From: an uncultured Pseudomonadota bacterium
GTDB taxonomy: Bacteria; Bdellovibrionota_B; Oligoflexia; Oligoflexales; CAIYRB01
Length of the DNA: 64,000 nt
Reading direction: 5' to 3'
NCBI GenBank assembly: GCA_903928445.1
Contig: CAIYRB010000198.1
Coordinates: forward strand, 1 to 64,000
The notes under the pieces were generated by a model. The model searched no databases and was not told where the DNA came from. It was given only the letters and a program-made list of their open reading frames with translations. Position numbers and translations under genes: made by a program. Positions 39,896-50,402 of this stretch are shown in pieces; position 1 is the stretch's first letter; each line of letters starts with the position of its first letter.

Positions 39896-41596
39896 TTATT
39901 CGTCGGTGACGCATCCGTGCGCCGCAGAGCCAACCGTCTTTATGTACTTAAACAGAAGCCCCTGAGTCACCTTCAATTCAGGCGCCGTCCAGCGCTGGCG
40001 CCGCGCCAGAGCCTCACTCTCGCTCACATCCCAGCTCATGGTCAGCGTCCTCGCATCGATGGTCACGACGTCACCATCGGCGACCAATGCGATAGGGCCT
40101 CCCACCTGCGCTTCGGGACAGACATGGCCAACGATAAAGCCATGCGACCCACCAGAAAATCGACCATCCGTGATCAACGCGACATCGTTGTGCAAGCCAG
40201 CACCGACAATCGCCGAGGTCGGCGTGAGCATCTCCGGCATCCCGGGACCGCCCTTTGGCCCCTCATATCGAATAATAATCACTTCACCTTTGACGATCGT
40301 CCCTTCGGTCAAGGCCCGAAGCATCGCCTCCTCGGAGTCAAACACTCTAGCTGGTCCGGTAAACGAGTGACCTTCTTTTCCCGTTATCTTTGCCACTGCA
40401 CCCTCGGGCGCAAGATTGCCGCGCAGGATCTTTAGATGACCCTGTGTATCCCCGGGGGAACTGACTTGGATGACCTCTTGCTTCGGACTTAGGCCAGATA
40501 ATGGTGCCAGATTCTCTGCCAAAGTCTGACCGGTCACGGTAAGGATGTCGCCATGGATCATTCCTCGCTCGAGGAGGTGCTTCAGCACCGCTGGAGTGCC
40601 ACCCACGGCATGTAAATCGCTCATCACAAACCGTCCACTGGGCTTCAGGTCCGCAATATAGGGAACCCTGGCGCTGATCCGAGCAAAATCGTCCAAACCA
40701 AACTCGACACCAACCGCCTTGGCCATGGCTATCAGATGCAGCACCGCATTCGTTGAGCCACCCAAAGCCATGGTGATGGCAACGGCATTTTCAAACGCTT
40801 TAAAAGTCATGATATCGCGCGGACAGATCTGTGCTTGCAAAAGCCGCAGCATGGCCGACCCTGCCGATCGACATTCGGCGATTTTACGAGGATCGGCAGC
40901 AGGCGTGGACGAAGAATAGGGTAGGGTCATACCCATCGCCTCGATCGCACAGGCCATCGTATTTGCCGTATACATACCGCCGCAAGCACCTTTGCCCGGA
41001 CAGCTGTGACGAACGATGGACTGCCTTTCCGTTTCGTCGATGGCACCACTCAAGGCTTGGCCGTAGCTTTGAAAAGCCGATACGACATCCAGGCGCTCAC
41101 CAGCAACACGGGACCCGGGCAGGGTTGAACCGCCGTAGATCATCAGACCCGGTCGATTGACGCGGCCCAAAGCCATCAATGCCCCTGGCATGTTTTTATC
41201 GCATCCAGGGATGGCCACACAGGCGTCGTACCACTGCGCCTGCATCACCGCCTCAATGGAATCGGCAATAATATCTCGCGAAGGCAGCGAATAACTCATG
41301 CCCCGAGTGCCCATCGAGATCCCATCGCTGACACCAATAGTGTGAAAGCGCATGCCCAAAAGCCCGGCTTCGGCGACCGACTCCTTCACTACGGCAGCCA
41401 GATCGCCCAAATGCATATTACAGGGGTTGCCATCGAACCAGTTGGCGACAATCCCCACCTGCGCTGAGTTCATTTGCTCAGGCGTAATGCCCGTCGCGTA
41501 CAGCATGGCCTGTGCCGCGCCATGGGCTCTGCTCTGGGTCAGCTGTGCGCTAAAACGATTGAGTAAAGACATCAACAAGACACTCCGTGCAATCAA
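39896..41596 (-). CDS. ilvD: Dihydroxy-acid dehydratase
   Basis: [70 protein letters not shown]. Confidence 0.97.
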   Translation of the reverse strand: MIARSVLLMSLLNRFSAQLTQSRAHGAAQAMLYATGITPEQMNSAQVGIVANWFDGNPCNMHLGDLAAVVKESVAEAGLLGMRFHTIGVSDGISMGTRGMSYSLPSRDIIADSIEAVMQAQWYDACVAIPGCDKNMPGALMALGRVNRPGLMIYGGSTLPGSRVAGERLDVVSAFQSYGQALSGAIDETERQSIVRHSCPGKGACGGMYTANTMACAIEAMGMTLPYSSSTPAADPRKIAECRSAGSAMLRLLQAQICPRDIMTFKAFENAVAITMALGGSTNAVLHLIAMAKAVGVEFGLDDFARISARVPYIADLKPSGRFVMSDLHAVGGTPAVLKHLLERGMIHGDILTVTGQTLAENLAPLSGLSPKQEVIQVSSPGDTQGHLKILRGNLAPEGAVAKITGKEGHSFTGPARVFDSEEAMLRALTEGTIVKGEVIIIRYEGPKGGPGMPEMLTPTSAIVGAGLHNDVALITDGRFSGGSHGFIVGHVCPEAQVGGPIALVADGDVVTIDARTLTMSWDVSESEALARRQRWTAPELKVTQGLLFKYIKTVGSAAHGCVTDE

Positions 41597-41622
41597 AGGC
41601 GGACCATCGAAAACCGTCGCAA

Positions 41623-42651
41623 CTAAGTGGGCTTGGTAAAGGACATCCGTGAGCGAAGCGAAGCGCCAATCTTCTCCATCAGATGGCCTTGCTCCAAATG
41701 CCGCAGCTTTTTAAACGTCGCTCCGCCACTTTGATGTTCCGCGAGCCACTGGTTGGCGAACTCTCCAGCCTTGATGTGACCCAATACCTCCTGCATACGT
41801 TCACGCGTCTGAGCAGTCACGACTTTAGGTCCAACCAAATAATCGCCAAACTCAGCGGTATTCGAGATCGATGCACGCATGTGGGAGAGCCCACCTTCGT
41901 AAATCAAATCAACAATCAACTTCATCTCGTGGACACATTCGAAATAGGCCATAACCGGGCTATAACCATTCTCGACCAAGGTCTCAAAACCCATCTTCAT
42001 CAGACTAGTCAAGCCACCGCATAATACGGCCTGCTCGCCAAACAGATCGGTTTCCGTTTCTTCTTTGAACGTCGTCTGGAACACTCCCGCTCTGGTGCCG
42101 CCAATAGCCTTAGCATAGGACAAGGCAAGGCGCAGTGTATCTGGATGCTCTTCGTTAAGAACACCGACCAGACATGGAACCCCTTTTCCCTGCACGAATT
42201 GCTGACGGACGGTACGACCCGGACCTTTAGGCGCGGCAAGAAAGACTTCGACGCCTGCTGGCGGAACGATCTTACCAAAGTGAACGTTAAAGCCGTGGGC
42301 AAAAGCGAGAAAATCACCGGGCTTCAGGTTGGGCGCAATGTCTTGCTGGAAGACTTCAGCAGCGACTTCATCGGGCACAAGCATCATCACCACGTCAGCC
42401 CCAGAAGCTGCCTGGGCCGGGGTAAGCACCCGTAAACCCTCAGCCTCGGCCCGAGCCTTAGAGGCGCTGTGGAGAGGCAAGCCGACGGTCACCGCCACCT
42501 CACTATCACGCAGATTGAGGGCATGGGCATGACCCTGGCTGCCGTAGCCAATCACCGCGACCTTTTTACCGCGCAGCCACTTTAGATCCGCATCTTCATC
42601 GTAAAAGACCTTAAAATTATCGACACTCGTCATAGGTTCTCCATGGGACAA
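41623..42651 (-). CDS. ilvC: Ketol-acid reductoisomerase
   Basis: [57 protein letters not shown]. Confidence 0.97.
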   Translation of the reverse strand: MSHGEPMTSVDNFKVFYDEDADLKWLRGKKVAVIGYGSQGHAHALNLRDSEVAVTVGLPLHSASKARAEAEGLRVLTPAQAASGADVVMMLVPDEVAAEVFQQDIAPNLKPGDFLAFAHGFNVHFGKIVPPAGVEVFLAAPKGPGRTVRQQFVQGKGVPCLVGVLNEEHPDTLRLALSYAKAIGGTRAGVFQTTFKEETETDLFGEQAVLCGGLTSLMKMGFETLVENGYSPVMAYFECVHEMKLIVDLIYEGGLSHMRASISNTAEFGDYLVGPKVVTAQTRERMQEVLGHIKAGEFANQWLAEHQSGGATFKKLRHLEQGHLMEKIGASLRSRMSFTKPT

Positions 42652-42656
42652 TTAAG

Positions 42657-42989
42657 TTATGTGAGGGCTCTCTGGCCATATTCAAATTGTGAAGAGACGT
42701 CACTTTCGTTCCACTCGGCAACAGCCAGGCGTTCTACATCCACGAGCTTCACTAGGTCACGACATACGGAATCCAACTGGGAGCTATTGCCATGAAAGCG
42801 AAGCCTAATTTGAGCACCCTCCTCCTGGCCGGCCTCTGCCAAAGAAAAGGACGCGATATCTAGACCTCGACGCGAGAAAATAATCGCGACCCGAGCAATG
42901 ATGCCGAGCTCCCTACGAACACTGAGATGCAGGGAAAATAGCTTCTCCCTGACATTCAGAAAAGGCGAACCTGTCACTTTGGTCATCAT
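42657..42989 (-). CDS. ilvN: Acetolactate synthase small (ACT) subunit
   Basis: ACT-like LHLSVRRELGIIARVAIIFSRRGLDIASFSL; ATG 42989 overlaps the ilvB stop region. Confidence 0.82.
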   Translation of the reverse strand: MMTKVTGSPFLNVREKLFSLHLSVRRELGIIARVAIIFSRRGLDIASFSLAEAGQEEGAQIRLRFHGNSSQLDSVCRDLVKLVDVERLAVAEWNESDVSSQFEYGQRALT

Positions 42990-42990
42990 G

Positions 42991-44739
42991 TTAGGTACTC
43001 CCCGTGGGCATCGGCAGAGCAACCGCTGGCGGCGACAAGACAATATCCTCTGCCGACCTGCCCGCTGGAATCATCGGCCAAACATTATCCTCGCTAACGA
43101 CTCTGGCGTGAATCAGACAAGGCCCTGCGTCATAGGCCAAGGCCTCCTGCAACATTGGCTGCATCTGGTCTTGCTGCTCGATGTAGAATCCCTTTATGCC
43201 GTAGGCCGCGCCCAATGCCAGAAAGTCAGGATTCCCCTCCAACAGGACGCTGCTAAGCCGGTTGTGATAAAACAGCTCTTGCCACTGCCGCACCATGCCA
43301 AGGCATTGATTGTCGATAATCAAAATTTTGATGGGTAACCGATGAATCGCCGCGGTCGCTAACTCGGCTTGAACCATCTGGAAACCACCGTCACCAACCA
43401 CGGCAATCACCGTCGCCTCAGGCCTAGCAAACTGCACGCCGATTGCGGCCGGCAGGCCGAAGCCCATGGTTCCAGCGCCGCCTGATGACAACCAGGTGCG
43501 TGGCGCCTTGGTCAACATGAACTGCGCTGCCCACATCTGATGCTGACCTACGTCCGTGGTGACGACGGCCTCGCGAGGCGCAGCTTCGTACATCGCCTGC
43601 ATGACCTGGGCCGCCCGAACTGGAAGACCCACAGCGGGAGTACCGACGGCTGAAAAATAACCACTGTCGCACCGCAGCGGATGGCTCTCGCGGTAGTCGC
43701 GCAGTTCCCGCAACCATTCAGCGGTAGGGAGCGGGCCGATATGTCGCAGGATTTCGCGCAGCGCAACCTTTGCATCCGCACATACTGCGGCGTCGGGCTG
43801 GACGACCCGGCCTATTTCGCCCGGATCGATATCGATATGCAGCTTCTTTGCTAGGGAGCAAAACCTCTCGTTGCAGCCATTGATGCGGTCGTCAAAGCGA
43901 CTACCGATCGACAGAATTAAGTCGCACCGGGTTGTGGCGTAGTTGGCATAGGCATTGCCATGCATCCCTAGCATTCCAAGCGACAATGGGTGTTGCTCTG
44001 GGAAGCCCCCTTTGCCAAGCAGGGTATTAGTGACCGGGGATTGCAAGGTTTCGGCTAGCCTCCCCACTTCAGGCGAGGCACCTGAGATAATAGCACCGTG
44101 GCCTACAAGCAGCAGCGGGCGCTGACTAGCCATGATCAGTCTGGCGATCTTTTGACACGCGAGGATTTGCTGTGGCGACAGTTCTGCCGCTACAGCAGCG
44201 TCTTCCTTTGCCGGGAACGACGGCTCATAGTCGATCTTAGTAGCCGAAATATCCTTAGGAAGATCCAGCAACACCGGTCCAGGGCGAAGACTTGTCGCAA
44301 TCTGAAACGCCCTGCGCACCGCTGGGGCAATGTCGTCAACACTCAAGATGAGGCGGCTATGCTTCACCAATGGCAAGGTAACGCCAAAAACATCGGCTTC
44401 CTGAAACGCATCCTTGCCGAGATTACCGCTGTTGGTCTGCCCAGAAATCACCAGCAAAGGCACCGAGTCCATCTTAGCGGTCAAAAGTCCAGTGACCGTG
44501 TTCAGCGCTCCGGGGCCACTCGTCACTAACACCACGCCAATTTTGCCGCTGGCTCTAGCGTAGCCATCCGCCATATGGGTTGCGCCCTGCTCATGACGAG
44601 CGAGGATCAGCTTAATTGGCGAGTCATAGAGCGCATCAAAGATATTGATTGCAGCACCACCTGGGTAGCCAAAGATATGGGTCACCCCAAGCTGCTCTAG
44701 TTCTTTGACAAGGATTTCCGCACCGCTGCGCAAAGTCAT
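42991..44739 (-). CDS. ilvB: Acetolactate synthase large subunit
   Basis: [40 protein letters not shown]-binding [15 protein letters not shown]. Confidence 0.95.
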   Translation of the reverse strand: MTLRSGAEILVKELEQLGVTHIFGYPGGAAINIFDALYDSPIKLILARHEQGATHMADGYARASGKIGVVLVTSGPGALNTVTGLLTAKMDSVPLLVISGQTNSGNLGKDAFQEADVFGVTLPLVKHSRLILSVDDIAPAVRRAFQIATSLRPGPVLLDLPKDISATKIDYEPSFPAKEDAAVAAELSPQQILACQKIARLIMASQRPLLLVGHGAIISGASPEVGRLAETLQSPVTNTLLGKGGFPEQHPLSLGMLGMHGNAYANYATTRCDLILSIGSRFDDRINGCNERFCSLAKKLHIDIDPGEIGRVVQPDAAVCADAKVALREILRHIGPLPTAEWLRELRDYRESHPLRCDSGYFSAVGTPAVGLPVRAAQVMQAMYEAAPREAVVTTDVGQHQMWAAQFMLTKAPRTWLSSGGAGTMGFGLPAAIGVQFARPEATVIAVVGDGGFQMVQAELATAAIHRLPIKILIIDNQCLGMVRQWQELFYHNRLSSVLLEGNPDFLALGAAYGIKGFYIEQQDQMQPMLQEALAYDAGPCLIHARVVSEDNVWPMIPAGRSAEDIVLSPPAVALPMPTGST

Positions 44740-44757
44740 GGCCTTCTTCCCCTCTCT

Positions 44758-45849
44758 TTAGGTGTGACCGACACGGTGCAACCACCCATCTGGGGCAACC
44801 TGCCTGCCTGTTTGCATGGCCATGAGTTGATCCCTTAGTATTAGACTTAGAGACGACGGCGTCGAGGGCGGCACTTCATAGGTCGTTCCATCGATCTCCG
44901 CGAGCGCGTCGACTGGTGTAATCACCGCAGCCGTACCACAGGCAAACATTTCCGCGCACAGTCCACGCTTAATCGCCGCCAAAAGCTCGTCGATATGCAG
45001 CGGCTTCTCAGCCACCGGTATGTTTCTACCGCGTGCCAACTGAATGACACTGTCGCGCGTAACACCACGTAAGACTGAGTCGCTGACGCTTGGCGTACAG
45101 AGTTCACCATCGACTACGGCAAAGAAATTCATTCCCGAGAACTCTTCGATGTAGGACTTGTGAACGGCGTCTAGCCAGAGCGTTTGCTGACATCCGCGCT
45201 GCGTCGCCTTGATGTCGGCACGTATCCCGGCGCCGTAGTTACCTGCGACTTTATAAGCGCCTGTGCCGCCAGGTGCCGCACGGCAATCACGCCGCTCAAT
45301 CAGGGCGGTGACTTTTCCTGCCGCAAAATACCCACCCGATGGACTTGCTATGACCAGGAACACATAGGATGTCGAGGGCTTTAAGCTGAGTCCGACATCG
45401 GTCGCTAGCATCAAAGGGCGCAGGTATAAAGACTCATTTGGTCCCCGCGGAATCATCGGCTGAAGGTGCCAGACCAAGCTCTCCAGTGACTGCATAAACA
45501 ACTCGGAAGGGACCGCAGGCATGGCCATTCTTGCGGCCGAGTCATTGAGCCTCGCCAGATTCATCTGGGGCCTAAACAAGGCACCTTCACCTGTCTCTAA
45601 GGCAAACGCCTTCATCCCCTCAAAGACCTGCTGGCCGTAGTGCAGCGACTTGCAAGCCGGATCCAAGGTCAGCCCTTGGTACGGCACCAGCTCGGGCATC
45701 GACCATTCGCCGTTGCTATAGTCTGCGCGCACCATCACGGGAGCCATAACCTGGCCAAATCCAAGTGGCTCTTGGCGCTGATAAGATGCCACAGCTTGCT
45801 TCAGGTGCGGGGCTAGCGGGAGAAGTGGTCTGCTGACGATCGGTGCCAT
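44758..45849 (-). CDS. ilvE: Branched-chain amino acid aminotransferase
   Basis: LHYGQQVFEGMKAF, YKVAGNYGAGI, EEFSGMNFFAVVDG, SDSVLRGVTRDSVIQLA. Confidence 0.95.
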   Translation of the reverse strand: MAPIVSRPLLPLAPHLKQAVASYQRQEPLGFGQVMAPVMVRADYSNGEWSMPELVPYQGLTLDPACKSLHYGQQVFEGMKAFALETGEGALFRPQMNLARLNDSAARMAMPAVPSELFMQSLESLVWHLQPMIPRGPNESLYLRPLMLATDVGLSLKPSTSYVFLVIASPSGGYFAAGKVTALIERRDCRAAPGGTGAYKVAGNYGAGIRADIKATQRGCQQTLWLDAVHKSYIEEFSGMNFFAVVDGELCTPSVSDSVLRGVTRDSVIQLARGRNIPVAEKPLHIDELLAAIKRGLCAEMFACGTAAVITPVDALAEIDGTTYEVPPSTPSSLSLILRDQLMAMQTGRQVAPDGWLHRVGHT

Positions 45850-45883
45850 GATGGGGGGCCTTGCGTGCTGGTTCGAGTTACAA

Positions 45884-45916
45884 CAAAAAACCCGGGTCTT
45901 GGTTGAGACCCGGGTT
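45884..45916 (-). terminator. Attenuator-type rho-independent terminator upstream of ilvE
   Basis: Minus strand AACCCGGGTCT-CAACCA-AGACCCGGGTT followed by TTTT; 11-bp perfect stem. Confidence 0.9.
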
Positions 45917-45942
45917 GCAAATTAAGCTAAAAGCTTGCGTTC

Positions 45943-46008
45943 CTAGGTCCTAAGTGGGTCTAGAATAATCGCAATAATCAAAATGTTGGCTGGTGTCAGG
46001 GGCATCAT
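45943..46008 (-). CDS. Ile-rich leader peptide of the ilvEBNCD operon
   Basis: ATG ATG CCC CTG ACA CCA GCC AAC ATT TTG ATT ATT GCG ATT ATT CTA GAC CCA CTT AGG ACC TAG = MMPLTPANILIIAIILDPLRT; directly upstream of the terminator hairpin. Confidence 0.82.
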   Translation of the reverse strand: MMPLTPANILIIAIILDPLRT

Positions 46009-46088
46009 GATGCTCAAACTCGGCGGATAAGTATCGGTGGCTCAACTCTTGCCAAAGTGGAACTGATACCAGCCGTGGCGTGGGCCGG

Positions 46089-46118
46089 ACTCTAATCTCA
46101 TCGAAGGACGACTGTCAA
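46089..46118 (-). promoter_or_regulatory. Candidate sigma70-type promoter for the ilv leader/ilvEBNCD
   Basis: TTGACA (46118-46113), 18-nt spacer, TAGAGT (46094-46089), in the ilvA-ilvE intergenic gap. Confidence 0.5.
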
Positions 46119-46137
46119 CTAAGTATTCTCGCATTAG

Positions 46138-47646
46138 TCACAGCAGCAAAGTATAGGCGGGATTTTCGCTCTCCCAGCTGAAAGGATAGCCGATTTGCTG
46201 CAGATGCCGCTCAAAATCCAGCCTTTCTTCGGGGCTTATCTCGAAGGCGATCAATACCCGGCCATAGTCAGCGCCATGGGAACGGTAGTGAAAAAGTGAA
46301 ATATTCCAGCGATGGCTGATCACCGCCAAAAAATCGGCCAGAGCACCCGGCCTCTCCGGAAAGACAAAGCTATAAAGTTCCTCTTCAATGGCCTGTGGCG
46401 CCCGCCCGCCCACCATATGACGAACATGCTCCTTCGCCAATTCATTGGCCGTTAAATCATGAAATTCATATCCATTTTGCTGCAAGCTCTCGATAAACCG
46501 TCCATGCATCGCACTGTGCTGTAGGGAGATCCCAAGGAGAATATAGGCCTCGGTTGCTCCACTTGTGCGATAATTGAACTCGGTGATACTGACGCCCTGC
46601 AGAATCGTTGTACAAAAATCTTTGAGCGAACCCGGCCTCTCCGCCAGCTTGATCGCCAGCAGACATTCACGCCCTGCACCAACGGTGGCCCGCTCGGCGA
46701 CAAATTGCAGCCTTTCGAAGTTCATGTTGGCGCCCGAGCTGATGGTCACAATATGCTGACCCTTCGCTCCAGTGGATTTAATGTAGGCTTTAGCACCTGC
46801 CCAAGACAGCGCTCCAGCAGGCTCCACCACAGTGCGGGTCTCGCGGTAGATGTCATGAATCGCTGAGCAAATTTCGTCCGTCGAGACTCGAATGAAGCCC
46901 TCGACCAAGGTCTGACAGATGGCAAAAGAATGGTGCCCAACCTGCTTAACCGCTACACCATCGGCAAATACCCCGACATTCTTGAGCACAACACGCTCGT
47001 GTGCCGCGACCGACCGAGCCATGGCATCGCTGTCGACGGGTTCAACGCCGTAGATGCGGACGTTCGGATAGAGAGCCTTGATGTAAATCGCTACCCCGGC
47101 TAAAAGTCCACCGCCACCGACTGGAACGAAGATGCAGTCTAGCTGGGGGCAATCCTCGACGATTTCTTTGCCAATGGTCCCCTGGCCGGCAATGACGAGC
47201 GGATCGTCAAAGGGATGAATCATGGTGGCCCCGGTATCTTGGGCTAGCTGCAGGCTGTGCTCGTAGGCCTGAGAGTAATGATCACCGACCAATATAACCT
47301 TCGCTCCATAGCTTGCGACCGCCTGGACCTTAATCTCCGGAGTCGTCGTCGGCATCACGACCCAGGCCGGAATTCCTAGCATCTTTGCCGAAAGCGCTAC
47401 ACCCTGACCATGGTTGCCTGCCGATGCGCAGATCACTCCTTTGGCCAGCTGCTCAGCACTCAAAGCCGCAATCTTGTTATAGGCACCGCGAATTTTGAAG
47501 GAAAAGATCGGCTGTAGATCTTCTCGCTTGATGTAGACCTTATTGCCGCTGGCAGCGCTCAGCGTTGGCGCCAAATCTAGGGGCGTGCGCCGTGCTACTT
47601 CATAGACGCGAGCTTTGAGAATTTCTTTAAACAGCCCTGAGTCCAT
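46138..47646 (-). CDS. ilvA: Threonine ammonia-lyase, biosynthetic long form with two ACT-like domains
   Basis: IKREDLQPIFSFKIRGAYNKI, CASAGNHGQGVALSAKMLG, VPVGGGGLLAGVA, two C-terminal regulatory repeats (ERPGSLKDFC; ERPGALADFL). Confidence 0.95.
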   Translation of the reverse strand: MDSGLFKEILKARVYEVARRTPLDLAPTLSAASGNKVYIKREDLQPIFSFKIRGAYNKIAALSAEQLAKGVICASAGNHGQGVALSAKMLGIPAWVVMPTTTPEIKVQAVASYGAKVILVGDHYSQAYEHSLQLAQDTGATMIHPFDDPLVIAGQGTIGKEIVEDCPQLDCIFVPVGGGGLLAGVAIYIKALYPNVRIYGVEPVDSDAMARSVAAHERVVLKNVGVFADGVAVKQVGHHSFAICQTLVEGFIRVSTDEICSAIHDIYRETRTVVEPAGALSWAGAKAYIKSTGAKGQHIVTISSGANMNFERLQFVAERATVGAGRECLLAIKLAERPGSLKDFCTTILQGVSITEFNYRTSGATEAYILLGISLQHSAMHGRFIESLQQNGYEFHDLTANELAKEHVRHMVGGRAPQAIEEELYSFVFPERPGALADFLAVISHRWNISLFHYRSHGADYGRVLIAFEISPEERLDFERHLQQIGYPFSWESENPAYTLLL

Positions 47647-47822
47647 TAGCTCGTGTTCCCGTTCTAGTGCAACAAAGGCTTATTGCGATGAAGGCTGGGC
47701 AATGTCCAGGGTAAACTCGGATATCCTCAATCTGCCAGTCACTTTCCCGGTGATCATCGCTGGTTAAAATTGGCAAGAGCGAATGGCTATGACCACGGCC
47801 CAGCCAGGTAGCGCCGATTACC

Positions 47823-50402
47823 TCAGCGATTGCCAGCCTTCCTTGCTCGCCGTGTCGACCACTGGTCAGTGACGTCGATTAATTTTTGCGCCATTTCTTG
47901 AATGGGCAGTTCGACTTCGACAGCACCATTCCGCATTGCCGCACCAGGCATGCCATAGACAACGCAGGTCGCCTCGTTCTGGCCCAATGTGTAGGCCCCA
48001 GACTCCCGCATGCGGAGCAATCCATCCGCCCCATCTTTTCCCATCCCGGTGAGAATCACGCCCACGGCGCCCGCACCCAAAACCTGCGCCCCCGAGCGAA
48101 ACAGCACGTCGACCGAAGGCATGTGCCCACTCACCGTTGATCCAGCAAAGACGCGCACCTTAAGTGCAGACGTCGTTTGCCTGAGATCCATTTGATAGCC
48201 ACCAGGTGCTATCAATACCCGACCATCTTTAACATCGTCGCCGTCAGCCGCCTCTTTAACTTCAAACGGCATAGTCGCGGCCAGGCTCGCGGCGAAGGCT
48301 TTGGAGAATTGTGCGGGAATATGCTGCACGATGACGATTGGCGGAATATTTGCTGGCATTTCCCGAAGAATCTCGCGCACAGCTTCAATTCCTCCGGTCG
48401 ATGATCCAATCAATATAATCGGGCGAATCCCACTCGCCTGGATCCGACGCCGAATCGGCGTAATTCTAGCTGGCTCGACGCGTACCTTAGCCCGACTAGC
48501 ACTCCTAAAGCGCTGGCAAATCTCGCTCGCGGACGCATCGATCTCACTTAGTGACGGCTTCTGAATGTAGTCGACGGCACCCGCCGCTAAGGCTTGCATC
48601 ACTTGATCACCCTGATCCATGCTCAAGGACGTGACCATCACGATCGGCAAGCGCAATTTTGGCACAAGAAGGCGTACTAAGGTCACACCGTCCACCTCCG
48701 GCATATTGACATCCAATGACAGTACGGTTGGTCTAAGTCGCGCGATCTGCTTTTCAACATCCAAAGGGTTTTGGCACTCGCCGACCACTTCAATGTCTGG
48801 GTCCCGAGCAAAGATATTACGCAACACCTGTCGGATCGTTTTCGAGTCGTCGACAATCAACACCCGAGTCTTTCCGTAGGAATCGTGTTGATTTCGTTCA
48901 ATAGGCAGCAAAGCACCGATTGGATTTTTAAAAGCACGGGATTCGCCAGGCGGCATCTCCCTTGAAGCCACCAACGGCTTACTCGCCTGCACTTGAGATT
49001 TACGCTCCAAGACACCCTGCGTAGGGGCAGCTGCGGTACCGACCGCATGGGTTGCCACCGCACACCTAAGCTTCATCTTTAATTCATCGCCGCGCTCCGC
49101 CATGTTACCCAAAGAGGGCTTCTCCACATAGTCGACGGCACCTAGTTCAAGGGTTTTCACGCCTAGCGTCGTTTCCTCGCGAGAAATCGAACTGAGCATG
49201 ACGATCGGCGGGTGCCCAAGCACTCGTCGCTGCTGCAGGTAGTCAACCCCGCTTTTCACTGGCATGTGTATGTCTAGCGCCATAACGTCAAAACTTAGGC
49301 GCGACGCCAGCTGTAAGGCTTCCTCGCCATTGGCTGCGGTACCAACGATGTCAAAACCCGCGTCCTTCGTCAGAATACTCTTAAGAATTGCCAGTATCGT
49401 CGGCGAATCATCGACCGCCAAAACACGAATGCGCGACTGTGGCAGCGTCTTCGTCTCTACCGTGCTTACAGTGGACTTGGTCACCCCAGCGCCACTTCCT
49501 GGGACATGACCTGTCATTGGGCTGGATAACACATCTGGCTTGGGAGCAAGCTGGTAGACAGAGGTACCAAGATTAGCAATAGGCAGCTTTAAGCCACTGA
49601 GGCTTTCTGTCGTGCCAATGACGAAATATGCATGAGAGGATAGAAATGCCATAATACGCGCAGTAACTTCGCGTATCTGTATCGGCGTAAAATAAATAAA
49701 AACGTTCCGACAGAAGACCAGATCGTAGGCCTCTCCCGGCTTGGGCGCTGATATCGCCATCAAGTTGCCGACATCAAAGCGACAAACCTGACGCAGAACA
49801 TCCTTAGCGCGAACAAAGTTCGCAATATCACCAGTCCCGCGCGCCCAGCAACCACTGGTATAGACCGCCGGAGCAGACTTGATCTCATCCATCCGATAGA
49901 CGCCATTCTTGGCAATCGCCACGGATTCAGGGTCAACATCGGTGGCATAGATTTCGAAGGTACCGCCAGGCATATGTTGCGGCCAATGCTGCGATAAAAA
50001 CATGGCCAATGAATAGGTTTCCTGGCCGCGGCTGCAAGCCATAGTCCAAACTCGCAGATGCCTTTTACCTAAGGCCTTGAGAGCTACCGCAATCCGGCCA
50101 AGGCCATGCTCCCGTAGAAACTCAAAGTGCTCGAATTCGCGAAAGAAAAAGGTATGATGCGTCGTCAGTAGAGAAACCAAAGCAGCGGTTTCAGCGGTCA
50201 GATGTGCCTCGAGGTAGCGCTCATAAGCACGTGGATCAGACATTCCCAGGTCGATCATACGCCGCGAAATGCGCGCTTCGACCATCGAACGCTGGCGCTC
50301 GCCAAGCTGAACGCCGGTAATTTCGTGAACCAAACCCGAGACTCGGTCGATCAAGCGCTGGCCAAGCTCAGGTGCTGGGAGCAACGGCGCAACTGTGGAC
50401 AT
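47823..50402 (-). CDS. CheR-REC-REC-CheB fusion protein
   Basis: N-terminal CheR (THHTFFFREFEHFEFL, TMACSRGQETYSLAMFL, DLVFCRNVFIYF), two receivers (VLAVDDSPTILAIL..DIHMP..EKPS; VLIVDDSKTIRQVL..DVNMP..QKPS), CheB methylesterase (GSSTGGIEAVREIL, VQHIPAQFSKAFA, GKDGADGLL). Confidence 0.9.
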   Translation of the reverse strand: MSTVAPLLPAPELGQRLIDRVSGLVHEITGVQLGERQRSMVEARISRRMIDLGMSDPRAYERYLEAHLTAETAALVSLLTTHHTFFFREFEHFEFLREHGLGRIAVALKALGKRHLRVWTMACSRGQETYSLAMFLSQHWPQHMPGGTFEIYATDVDPESVAIAKNGVYRMDEIKSAPAVYTSGCWARGTGDIANFVRAKDVLRQVCRFDVGNLMAISAPKPGEAYDLVFCRNVFIYFTPIQIREVTARIMAFLSSHAYFVIGTTESLSGLKLPIANLGTSVYQLAPKPDVLSSPMTGHVPGSGAGVTKSTVSTVETKTLPQSRIRVLAVDDSPTILAILKSILTKDAGFDIVGTAANGEEALQLASRLSFDVMALDIHMPVKSGVDYLQQRRVLGHPPIVMLSSISREETTLGVKTLELGAVDYVEKPSLGNMAERGDELKMKLRCAVATHAVGTAAAPTQGVLERKSQVQASKPLVASREMPPGESRAFKNPIGALLPIERNQHDSYGKTRVLIVDDSKTIRQVLRNIFARDPDIEVVGECQNPLDVEKQIARLRPTVLSLDVNMPEVDGVTLVRLLVPKLRLPIVMVTSLSMDQGDQVMQALAAGAVDYIQKPSLSEIDASASEICQRFRSASRAKVRVEPARITPIRRRIQASGIRPIILIGSSTGGIEAVREILREMPANIPPIVIVQHIPAQFSKAFAASLAATMPFEVKEAADGDDVKDGRVLIAPGGYQMDLRQTTSALKVRVFAGSTVSGHMPSVDVLFRSGAQVLGAGAVGVILTGMGKDGADGLLRMRESGAYTLGQNEATCVVYGMPGAAMRNGAVEVELPIQEMAQKLIDVTDQWSTRRARKAGNR

